DNA of 6,421 bases, taken from contig CAKURN010000084.1 in NCBI GenBank assembly GCA_934675695.1, positions 1 through 6,421 of the forward strand. Direction: 5' to 3'. A program made the translations under genes and the position numbers. Positions 1 to 5,216 of this stretch are shown here, piece after piece; within the stretch, counting starts at the first letter, position 1, and each line of letters opens with the position of its first letter. The notes below the pieces were generated by a model. It did no database searches and was not told the origin of the DNA. It saw only the letters and a list, made by a program, of their open reading frames with translations. This DNA comes from an uncultured Candidatus Melainabacteria bacterium. GTDB taxonomy: Bacteria; Cyanobacteriota; Vampirovibrionia; Gastranaerophilales; Gastranaerophilaceae.

Positions 1-257
1 CTATAGCCTTCATAAAAATGAAAGCGTCCTTGCATTATTATTGCGTTTTTATTTCCGATTTTTGAAAATAAAAACTCTCCCTTGTGACCTTTTACGCTGC
101 TTTTTGGAAAATTCGGAATATCTTCGTATTTTATGGTTATTCCATCTAAACCGTCACAAAAACACCCCAAACCTGAGCCTAAAACTATAGCAATCTCAGG
201 CTTGAAATCATTAATTTTTGAATTAATAAAATCAAGCGTTTCTTTGTATTTGGTCAT
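1..257 (-). CDS. punA: Purine nucleoside phosphorylase, trimeric type (5' part; 3' end beyond left edge)
   Basis: This enzyme cleaves purine (deoxy)nucleosides with phosphate to the free base and (deoxy)ribose-1-phosphate in the cytoplasm, for purine salvage. Only the first 85 residues are in the window. They carry the N-terminal signature of the low-molecular-mass trimeric family: the phosphate loop IVLGSGLG (residues 24-31), GHKG (57-60), whose His matches the phosphate-site His of the human enzyme, and QGRFHFYEGY (76-85), with the phosphate-binding Arg, the neighbouring His and the Tyr next to the sugar. The ATG at 257 lies 12 bases after the omega-subunit stop. No strong Shine-Dalgarno is near it: the closest AGG is about 18 bases upstream, inside the end of the omega gene, so translation may depend on coupling. 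It is most likely cotranscribed with the omega gene. The family call is firm; guanosine/inosine versus adenosine preference cannot be read from this part. Confidence 0.93.
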   Translation of the reverse strand, partial: MTKYKETLDFINSKINDFKPEIAIVLGSGLGCFCDGLDGITIKYEDIPNFPKSSVKGHKGEFLFSKIGNKNAIIMQGRFHFYEGY

Positions 258-269
258 TTATATTGAAAA

Positions 270-515
270 TTAACCTACTAAACCATCATCATCTGATTCA
301 GATGCTTTTACCATAATAGCGTGTTGAACGGGTTTTTCTTTTTTAACGTTAGCATCAAAAGGAATTTCGACATCAAAACCAAAATCATCACGAGGTTTTT
401 TCATTTGTGATTCATCAACTAATTTTTTAGCTAATTCAATTAATTCATAAACTAATTGGTATCTGTTAGGGGCTTTTTCGTTTAAATCCCAAGCTGTTTT
501 AGTAATTTGGTTCAT
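270..515 (-). CDS. rpoZ: Probable DNA-directed RNA polymerase omega subunit
   Basis: Omega is a small subunit that helps fold beta' and assemble RNA polymerase. The 81-residue product has the family's layout. NRYQLVYELIELAKKL (residues 17-32) matches the conserved NRY-x-LV helix, and PVQHAI (62-67) matches the conserved PV-x-x-AI segment. A short acidic tail (SDDDG) follows. The usual R/K-rich stretch after the first helix is replaced by a longer polar linker (about 33-60), so the protein is diverged. The start is the ATG at 515. AGGAG lies at 529-533, 13 bases upstream, which is longer than usual. A promoter sits at 543-571. The purine nucleoside phosphorylase gene follows after 12 bases, probably in one operon. 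The alternative is an unrelated small protein; the two motifs in the right order make omega the better call. Confidence 0.75.
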   Translation of the reverse strand: MNQITKTAWDLNEKAPNRYQLVYELIELAKKLVDESQMKKPRDDFGFDVEIPFDANVKKEKPVQHAIMVKASESDDDGLVG

Positions 516-542
516 AATGTAAAATTTTCTCCTATCAAACTA

Positions 543-571
543 ATTTTACAATAGCCATGATTTTTGTGCAA
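543..571 (-). promoter_or_regulatory. Predicted sigma-70-type promoter for the omega gene
   Basis: Read on the minus strand, a weak -35 TTGCAC (566-571) stands 17 bp before a good -10 TAAAAT (543-548). Transcription would start near 536, leaving an untranslated leader of about 20 bases that contains the AGGAG at 529-533. The site lies in the 90-bp gap after the ABC transporter stop. I see no convincing terminator hairpin in that gap, so read-through from the transporter gene is also possible. Confidence 0.5.
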
Positions 572-605
572 GATGTGAAACAGAAGTCAAAACTGTAAAT
601 TTTTG

Positions 606-2312
606 TTAAGAAAAGAACTTTTTAAAAAGTATAGACTCTTTTAAATTTTTGAATTTGTCGCAAAATACAGTATCATCTGTAATGAAAACGGTTTTGTCTT
701 CGTCGTTTATGTTTTCTAGTCTGTGGGTTATGGATATTATCGTTTTTTTATTTTTTAAGTTGTTTAATATTTCTATTATTTTCTTTTGAGAAGAAATGTC
801 GATATTTGCCGTTGCTTCGTCTAGAATTATTATGTTTTTGTCTTTTGCTAATATATCAACTAATGCCAATCTTTGTTTTTCGCCTGAAGAAAGGTCTTTT
901 GGGTTTTTGTTTTTGATTGAAGAAAGTTCTAGAGTGTTTATTAATTTTTTTGTATTAAAATCGCTAAAATCAATGATTTCGTCGACTTTTTCAGCCAAAA
1001 AAGTAAAGTCACAAGATAAAAAAGCAATGTTATTTTGCCATTTTTTTTCATCAATTAAATTTTTATTATCGATTAAAATCTCACCTTCAGTTGGTTTTAT
1101 TAAACCCGCCAAAATCAGTGCTAGAGTAGTTTTGTAGCTGCCTGATTTTCCTATTATGTGAATAAAATCGTTCTTTTTTATTTCTAAATTTACGTTTTTT
1201 AATCCTTTTTCGTTTTCATAAGAAAAATCAACATCAACAAGTTTTATAGAAGAATTAAACGGGAGCTTTTCTTTTGTAGAATTGATTTTTAGGTTTTTAA
1301 AATTGTCATCAAATTCAATCAAATCAATTACTGCTTGTTTGTTTGAATTTAGCGCATAGATTGAGCTTTGGATTCTATTTAATAGTGGTGTTAATCTTAA
1401 AATTACCACGCAAATTGTACACAAAGAACTGATTAAAAGCTGGTTGTTGAAGTTGGTTTTAAAAAACAAAGCAACAAGAATAACAATAAAACCGAGCATT
1501 ATAGAGATTTCTGTAAAATAAATATGAATTACTGTGTTGAAATTTCTGTCTTTGTTTAGAATTGATAGTTTTTTGTATTCTTTTTCACTTTTTTTTAGGA
1601 AAAATTCTTCTTTGTTGTTTAGTTTTATTTCCAGAATTGAATTTATTATAGTTAAAAGGATTTTGTTTGCGTTTTCAAGAGCGGTTGTGTAGTTTTGGTT
1701 TTGAATTTTAGAACGTTTTTTCAAATAAATGTATTCTAAAATAGCAAGCACAAACAAAAACAGAAGTGCGATAAAAGCTACTTTTGTAAATTTAGTAAAT
1801 AAATAAATAACCAAAATGATAGAAATAATGGAATTTGTGATGAGATTTATAAATTTGTAACAATATTGAAAAACGGCAAGGGTTATTTTTGAGATGATAT
1901 TTATTTTGTCTGCTTCAGATAAGTTTTTTGTTGTTAAATATGGTGCAAAAAGCAGGTTTTTGAATGTTTTTAGTGTGATTTGTATAGATAAATCCTCAAG
2001 AATTTTGTTATTAAATTTTGAAAAAAGAAGCATATAGATATTTTTCAATATATAAATGCTTGCAATTCCAATTCCCAAAAACAGCCCAATTCTATTAAAA
2101 TCATATATATGAAAGCAATTTTCAAACAGTGTTAAGATTTTTTTGCAATAGATTGAATTTGGGTTATTTAAAAACAAAATAAATTGAAAAATCAAAACAA
2201 GCCCGATATATTCAAACATTCCGGCAAATACAGATAAAAATATCAAAAAATAAAATTGAAATTTGTTTTTTGAATAAAATTTATTGATGATTTTAACAAA
2301 TAAATTCTGCAA
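606..2312 (-). CDS. ABC exporter half-transporter (fused membrane and ATPase domains) with altered ATP site
   Basis: The 568-residue product has the build of a type IV (MsbA/PglK-like) half-transporter that would work as a dimer in the inner membrane. Hydrophobic segments lie at about 18-45, 75-98, 153-172, 176-197, 262-285 and 290-310. The ATPase domain starts near 355. It retains the A-loop aromatic (FSY, 363-365), Walker B with catalytic Glu (ILDEA, 496-500), a D-loop-like ANID (502-505) and the switch His (ITHR, His530). Three sites deviate. Walker A reads GKSGSYKTT (388-396), with Tyr393 where the invariant Gly before Lys belongs. The Q-loop Gln is replaced by Cys434 (FLSCD), and the signature is LSSGE (474-478) instead of LSGGE. 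The start is TTG at 2312, chosen because GAGGAA at 2318-2323 is well placed; the next Met is residue 32. Composition is very rich in Ile, Asn and Lys. The substrate (lipid, glycan or peptide) cannot be inferred. Confidence 0.9.
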   Translation of the reverse strand: MQNLFVKIINKFYSKNKFQFYFLIFLSVFAGMFEYIGLVLIFQFILFLNNPNSIYCKKILTLFENCFHIYDFNRIGLFLGIGIASIYILKNIYMLLFSKFNNKILEDLSIQITLKTFKNLLFAPYLTTKNLSEADKINIISKITLAVFQYCYKFINLITNSIISIILVIYLFTKFTKVAFIALLFLFVLAILEYIYLKKRSKIQNQNYTTALENANKILLTIINSILEIKLNNKEEFFLKKSEKEYKKLSILNKDRNFNTVIHIYFTEISIMLGFIVILVALFFKTNFNNQLLISSLCTICVVILRLTPLLNRIQSSIYALNSNKQAVIDLIEFDDNFKNLKINSTKEKLPFNSSIKLVDVDFSYENEKGLKNVNLEIKKNDFIHIIGKSGSYKTTLALILAGLIKPTEGEILIDNKNLIDEKKWQNNIAFLSCDFTFLAEKVDEIIDFSDFNTKKLINTLELSSIKNKNPKDLSSGEKQRLALVDILAKDKNIIILDEATANIDISSQKKIIEILNNLKNKKTIISITHRLENINDEDKTVFITDDTVFCDKFKNLKESILFKKFFS

Positions 2313-2317
2313 AAAAA

Positions 2318-2323
2318 TTCCTC
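2318..2323 (-). promoter_or_regulatory. Ribosome binding site fixing the TTG start of the ABC transporter gene
   Basis: The minus strand reads GAGGAA followed by five T and then TTG at 2312, which puts the GAGG core 7 bases before the start codon. No ATG in this frame lies near it, so this site is the reason for choosing TTG. Confidence 0.75.
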
Positions 2324-2337
2324 TTTTTTATTCTGTC

Positions 2338-2366
2338 TTGAAAAAAAACTTCTATTTAATTATACT
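2338..2366 (+). promoter_or_regulatory. Predicted promoter of the 207-residue gene, apparently leaderless
   Basis: The -35 is TTGAAA (2338-2343) and the -10 is TATACT (2361-2366), each one mismatch from consensus, with an ideal 17-bp spacer. The expected start point is 2373-2374, and 2374 is the A of the ATG. No Shine-Dalgarno precedes that ATG, which fits a leaderless transcript. Confidence 0.6.
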
Positions 2367-2389
2367 CTTAATTATGCAAAGTCTGTCAA
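2359..2389 (-). promoter_or_regulatory. Predicted promoter of the ABC transporter gene
   Basis: On the minus strand there is a perfect -35 TTGACA (2384-2389) and a perfect -10 TATAAT (2359-2364). The 19-bp spacer is longer than the 17-bp optimum. Transcription would start near 2352, giving a leader of about 40 bases with the Shine-Dalgarno at 2318-2323. The -35 lies inside codons 4-6 of the divergent plus-strand gene, and the -10 overlaps that gene's own -10 box. Confidence 0.6.
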
Positions 2390-2997
2390 GCAAAGAAAAT
2401 TTTTTTATAGGTTTGTCTTTATCAAATTCGTCAAACTATGATAGTTCTGTTTGTGTTTTGGATAGAAATTCAAAAATTATTTTGATAGACAAATTTTATT
2501 TTGCACAAGACATTGACTATTTTTTTGAAACTTCTCCTTATGTTAAAAATTCTATACTTTGTGCCAGTGTTCCTTATGACAATAGAATGCTTGAGGGAAA
2601 ATGGCGAATACATTCAAAAAACTACAAAATGATAGGTGACAAATTCAAAATCAACAGAGATGACTGGACAAATAGAATTTCAACAAGGTGTTCTACGACT
2701 TTTAAGACATTGAATGAAAACAACACAAAAGTAATAAGATGTGACATAAATCAGCTCAGACAGGCGTATGGACTGTGTGCTCATTACTTAAATCGAACAA
2801 GTATTGATTGTAAAAATTTGCAAATTTCTCTAAAAATTAAATACGGCTTTGACGAATTACCGGACAATATGCTTCCGGCGTCAAGCCTCGAAAGTATCAT
2901 CTGTGCTATGTTTGCAATGGAATATGTCAATAATATTTCTTTTAATAAAATATTTGAAATCGATGACATTCCTGTTTTAACAAGATGTATGAATTAA
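2374..2997 (+). CDS. Protein of unknown function, possibly a diverged RNase H-like fold
   Basis: I do not recognise this 207-residue protein by family. It has no signal peptide or membrane segment from this start. The pattern resembles a diverged RNase H-like fold of the DUF429 kind: an N-terminal strand FIGLSLS (11-17), a following hairpin (VCVLDRNSKIILIDKFYF, 26-43), a strand SILCASVP (60-67), and a late helix ESIICAMFAMEYV (173-185) resembling the DA-x-x-A-x-x-A helix of that family. The acidic residues expected at the first two catalytic positions are absent (Ser instead), so an active nuclease is unlikely even if the fold is right. Eight cysteines are spread along the chain without CxxC pairs. 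The ATG at 2374 was chosen over an in-frame ATG at 2284 because the earlier start would run through the transporter's start and ribosome site and would place the promoter inside the gene. A membrane protein gene follows after 55 bases on the same strand. Confidence 0.7.
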   Translation: MQSLSSKENFFIGLSLSNSSNYDSSVCVLDRNSKIILIDKFYFAQDIDYFFETSPYVKNSILCASVPYDNRMLEGKWRIHSKNYKMIGDKFKINRDDWTNRISTRCSTTFKTLNENNTKVIRCDINQLRQAYGLCAHYLNRTSIDCKNLQISLKIKYGFDELPDNMLPASSLESIICAMFAMEYVNNISFNKIFEIDDIPVLTRCMN

Positions 2998-3024
2998 TTT
3001 AGCAATAATTACTCATTTTTTGTT

Positions 3025-3042
3025 TTTATATAAATATATAAA
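3025..3042 (+). promoter_or_regulatory. AT-only inverted repeat containing a possible -10 box
   Basis: TTTATAT (3025-3031) and ATATAAA (3036-3042) form a perfect 7-bp inverted repeat with a 4-base spacer, ending one base before the Shine-Dalgarno of the next gene. TATAAA at 3029-3034 could be a -10 box, but I find no good -35, so the downstream gene may instead be read from the promoter at 2338-2366. The repeat could be an operator or chance in AT-rich DNA. Confidence 0.3.
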
Positions 3043-3047
3043 TGAGG
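3043..3047 (+). promoter_or_regulatory. Ribosome binding site fixing the start at 3053
   Basis: TGAGG stands 5 bases before the ATG at 3053. The earlier in-frame ATG at 3020 has only T-rich DNA upstream and would add 11 residues unlike the rest of the protein, so 3053 is preferred. Confidence 0.65.
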
Positions 3048-3052
3048 TTTTT

Positions 3053-3649
3053 ATGGATATACAAAATCAAAATAGCGTTGTAAATACGGCAATGGTGGGT
3101 GCAGCTGGGGCAGGTGTTGGTGCTGTTGTCGGAGGAATTACAAAGCATTCAAGAATTAGTTCTATAAAAAAGCTCACAAAAGACGAATTTCAAAGAACGG
3201 TTCAAGAAATAAAAACCGAAAAGGCACTTGAAAATTTGCCTGACTTTTTAAAAACAAAAAAAGATGCAATAAAACATTTAAAAGAAACCAGTAAAAATCT
3301 CGTTGGAAAATACGCTCTTGCTGGTGCTGCAATTGGCGTTGGGATGATGGTGTTAAAATCTTTGTTCTTTAATAAATCTCAAAATACTAGACAATACGCT
3401 TCTATGCCTCAAAATATGCAAATGCAACAAATTCCGCAACAACAAATGCAACTGCAATATACCCCTGAAACAACTCAGCAACAAATACAAATTCCACAAC
3501 AACAAGCACAAGTTCCACAACAACAAATACAAATTCCACAAAACGAAATAAGCTCTGAAGCAACTCAAATTCAAACTCCCACAACAGAACTTTCGCACAA
3601 CAACATGCTTCAACAAGTTCAACAAATGCAAAAAGAAACAACAAAATAA
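3053..3649 (+). CDS. Small membrane protein with two Gly-rich segments and a Gln-rich repeat tail
   Basis: I do not recognise this 198-residue protein. A glycine-zipper-like hydrophobic segment (about 9-29, AMVGAAGAGVGAVVGG) is followed by a charged, probably helical stretch (about 31-82, rich in Lys and Glu). A second Gly/Ala-rich hydrophobic segment comes next (about 83-105). The rest (about 119-198) is low-complexity and dominated by Gln, Pro, Met, Thr and Ile. It contains three 7-residue repeats (143-163) built on QQIQIPQ. The two small-residue segments suggest a hairpin in the membrane that packs tightly or oligomerises, with the Gln-rich tail free in one compartment; this is inference. 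The gene follows the 207-residue gene in the same direction and converges on the small gene at 3654-3830, with only four bases between the two stops. Confidence 0.75.
   Translation: MDIQNQNSVVNTAMVGAAGAGVGAVVGGITKHSRISSIKKLTKDEFQRTVQEIKTEKALENLPDFLKTKKDAIKHLKETSKNLVGKYALAGAAIGVGMMVLKSLFFNKSQNTRQYASMPQNMQMQQIPQQQMQLQYTPETTQQQIQIPQQQAQVPQQQIQIPQNEISSEATQIQTPTTELSHNNMLQQVQQMQKETTK
3479..3541 (+). repeat. Three tandem 21-bp repeats coding QQIQIPQ-type heptapeptides
   Basis: Units lie at 3479-3499, 3500-3520 and 3521-3541. The first and third are identical. The middle one differs at three bases, giving QQAQVPQ between two copies of QQIQIPQ. The unit is a whole number of codons, so copy-number change keeps the frame. 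Looser versions of the same CAA-rich pattern precede it from about 3425. Confidence 0.9.
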
Positions 3650-3660
3650 AAAATTATTTT
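3643..3660. repeat. AT-only palindrome spanning both convergent stop codons
   Basis: AAAATAA (3643-3649) and TTATTTT (3654-3660) form a perfect 7-bp inverted repeat around four A. The plus-strand stop is the TAA at 3647-3649 and the minus-strand stop is the TAA at 3656-3654, so the two stops sit in mirror positions. With no G-C pair it would be a weak hairpin, but each strand ends in a short U run, so weak two-way termination is possible. Confidence 0.45.
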
Positions 3661-3830
3661 GACAATTTTCTTCCTGAAACCGATAGAGTGAGGGTTTTAT
3701 CTTTTATATCGACAATTGCCCATCTCAAGGCTTCTATTCCTGACGATTCGATTTGTTTTTCTATAAAATCTACATCAGGAGGCAGAATAGGAGTTTGTAT
3801 TTTTAGTGTTTTTGAAATAACTTCTTCCAT
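3654..3830 (-). CDS. Small protein of unknown function, 58 residues, directly after the nucleoside transporter gene
   Basis: The frame opens with the ATG at 3830, immediately after the transporter's TAA (3833-3831), and closes with TAA at 3656-3654. The product begins MEEVISKTLK and has no membrane segment. It is a mixed polar chain with a likely helix (IEKQIESSGIEAL, about 23-35), a likely strand (RWAIVDI, 36-42) and a second strand (LTLSVSG, 47-53). A GCAGGA lies about 12 bases before the ATG, inside the end of the transporter gene, so translation is probably coupled to the transporter. Zero spacing, a complete frame and ordinary globular composition support a real gene. I do not recognise the family and assign no function. 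Confidence 0.6.
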   Translation of the reverse strand: MEEVISKTLKIQTPILPPDVDFIEKQIESSGIEALRWAIVDIKDKTLTLSVSGRKLSK

Positions 3831-5135
3831 TTATAGAATAATTCCTGCAATACATGCTGAAATGTAGCTTACAAAAGTACCTGCAATTAATGCCCTCATA
3901 CCTAGTCTTGCAAGGTTTTTTCTTTGGGTAGGAGCTAGTTCTCCGATACCGCTGATTTGTATTGCGATTGTTGAAAGATTGGCAAAACCGCAACAAGCAA
4001 ACGTTGCAATAGCGATACTTTTTTCGCTTAATGCGTTTGTGTCAATGTATTTTATTAAATCAATATATGCGATTGTTTCATTCAGGATTAATTTTTCACC
4101 AATTAATCTGCCGACCATTTCTATGTTACCCCAAGTCGCACCAATCAAGGCTGCAAATATAGCAAATATTTTTCCAACTATCATTTGTATAGACAAATTT
4201 GTTAAATCAATTCCGATAGAAGATAGGTCAATATGACAGATAGAAAACAAAAATAATCCTATTTTTGCAAGGATTGTGTTGCAAAATGCAATCAAAGCAA
4301 CAAGAGCGATTAATACAGCGATGATATTTATTGAGACTTTCATTCCTTCAACTGCACCTTTTGAAATAGCAGAAAGTATATTTACATCGGTTTTTCTTCT
4401 GTTTATTTTGAAGTCTTTTTTTGTTTGAGGTTCTAAAGTTTCAGGATAAATTATTTTAGAAACGACAAACGACCCCGGTATTGCCATAACAGAAGCCGCA
4501 AGCAAATATTCTGTACTAATTCCAAAACCTGTATACATTGCAATACAACTAGCTGAAATACAAGCAGTTGAACCTGTCATAGAAGCCAACATCTCAGAGC
4601 GAGTCAAATTGGGCAAATAGTGTTTAATTAGTGATTGTGCTGCAACGTTACCAACAAAAGGGCTTGCACAGTTAGAAAGAGCTTCTGCACCCGACACACC
4701 CATGATTTTGTTCATGATTTTGCCTAAAATCAAGATGATTCTTTGCATAATGCCATAGTAATATAAAATATTTACTAAAACCAAAATCAAAATCATTGTT
4801 GACATCAAAACAAGAGCAAAGATGAAATCTTTGTTTGGGAACAGTTCTGTAATGGTTTCTGGGGAATTTGTCAACCAACCGAATACAAAATTTGAACCTT
4901 CTATAGAAGCATCAAGAATTTTGTTTATTATTTTTGCTAAAAATTCAAATAATTTTACACCTAAAGGAACTTTCATAATAAATATTGCAAGCAAAAATTG
5001 CAAAAACAGTCCAACTCCGACTGTTTTTAGGTTAATTTTCTTTTTGTTGTTTGACATTAAAAAACAAATGCCTAAAATAACGATAATTCCTACAACACCA
5101 ACCATTTTTGATAATAATACAGCTAAATTTTCCAA
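3831..5135 (-). CDS. nupC: CNT-family (NupC-like) nucleoside transporter with changed base-binding motif
   Basis: Concentrative nucleoside transporters import nucleosides with Na+ or H+ across the inner membrane. This 434-residue protein has the family length and landmarks: N-terminal transmembrane helices, GAEALSNCASPFVG (149-162) leading into the first hairpin, LNETIAY (351-357), GFANLSTIAIQ (383-393), and the C-terminal APTQRKNLARLGMRALIAGT (401-420). The LNE Glu and the FAN Asn, which belong to the ribose-binding side in the family, are kept. The usual GQTEAP of hairpin 1, whose Gln-Thr-Glu contacts the base, reads GNVAAQ (162-167), so substrate choice may differ. The start is TTG at 5135, set by AGGA at 5143-5146 seven bases upstream and by a strong promoter. 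It is not cotranscribed with phosphoglycerate kinase, which ends in a terminator. The 58-residue gene follows without a gap. The family is sure; a nucleoside substrate is likely but not certain. Confidence 0.88.
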   Translation of the reverse strand: MENLAVLLSKMVGVVGIIVILGICFLMSNNKKKINLKTVGVGLFLQFLLAIFIMKVPLGVKLFEFLAKIINKILDASIEGSNFVFGWLTNSPETITELFPNKDFIFALVLMSTMILILVLVNILYYYGIMQRIILILGKIMNKIMGVSGAEALSNCASPFVGNVAAQSLIKHYLPNLTRSEMLASMTGSTACISASCIAMYTGFGISTEYLLAASVMAIPGSFVVSKIIYPETLEPQTKKDFKINRRKTDVNILSAISKGAVEGMKVSINIIAVLIALVALIAFCNTILAKIGLFLFSICHIDLSSIGIDLTNLSIQMIVGKIFAIFAALIGATWGNIEMVGRLIGEKLILNETIAYIDLIKYIDTNALSEKSIAIATFACCGFANLSTIAIQISGIGELAPTQRKNLARLGMRALIAGTFVSYISACIAGIIL

Positions 5136-5142
5136 AACAAAA

Positions 5143-5149
5143 TCCTTTT
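5143..5149 (-). promoter_or_regulatory. Ribosome binding site fixing the TTG start of the nucleoside transporter
   Basis: The minus strand reads AAAAGGA, then seven bases, then TTG at 5135. The first ATG in frame is codon 11 and lacks a comparable site, so the TTG is chosen. Confidence 0.75.
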
Positions 5150-5169
5150 ATAAATAAAATCTTGTCTTA

Positions 5170-5198
5170 ATTATAAATTAAAATTTTAAAAATCGCAA
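5170..5198 (-). promoter_or_regulatory. Predicted sigma-70-type promoter of the nucleoside transporter gene
   Basis: On the minus strand, -35 TTGCGA (5193-5198, four of six consensus bases) and a perfect -10 TATAAT (5170-5175) are separated by 17 bp. Transcription would start near 5163, giving a leader of about 28 bases. The -35 lies about 20 bp downstream of the phosphoglycerate kinase terminator, so the two genes form separate units. Confidence 0.65.
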
Positions 5199-5216
5199 AA
5201 AACTGTTTTTGATATT

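Noticed and set aside
580..600. Possible terminator hairpin after the ABC transporter gene
   Set aside because: Only a 4-bp stem (ACAG/CTGT) can form, and no U run follows it at the right distance.
796..1137. Plus-strand 113-codon frame inside the ABC transporter gene
   Set aside because: It lies opposite the conserved ATPase motifs of the real gene, and its product looks like a compositional shadow.
2284..2373. N-terminal extension of the 207-residue protein starting at the ATG at 2284, with a hydrophobic stretch resembling a signal anchor
   Set aside because: It runs across the ABC transporter's TTG start and Shine-Dalgarno, lacks its own ribosome site, and would put a near-consensus promoter inside the gene. 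The hydrophobic run is short and comes from T-rich intergenic DNA.
3020..3052. Eleven-residue extension of the Gln-rich protein from the ATG at 3020
   Set aside because: No ribosome site lies before 3020, while TGAGG is well spaced from the ATG at 3053.
3479..3541. CRISPR-like or regulatory direct repeats
   Set aside because: The 21-bp units abut with no spacers, keep the reading frame and encode a heptapeptide repeat, so they are protein-coding repeats.
3353..3644. Two minus-strand frames, rich in Leu and Val, opposite the Gln-rich tail
   Set aside because: They arise because CAA-rich repeats read backwards give TTG/GTT-type codons. Neither has a ribosome site.
3775..3996. Minus-strand 73-codon frame overlapping the end of the nucleoside transporter gene
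   Set aside because: It overlaps the conserved C-terminus of the transporter and the better-placed 58-codon frame, and its Arg/Tyr/Ser-rich product looks out of frame.
4822..5157. Plus-strand 111-codon frame opposite the start of the nucleoside transporter gene
   Set aside because: It is antisense to a clear CNT-family coding region and has no start signals.
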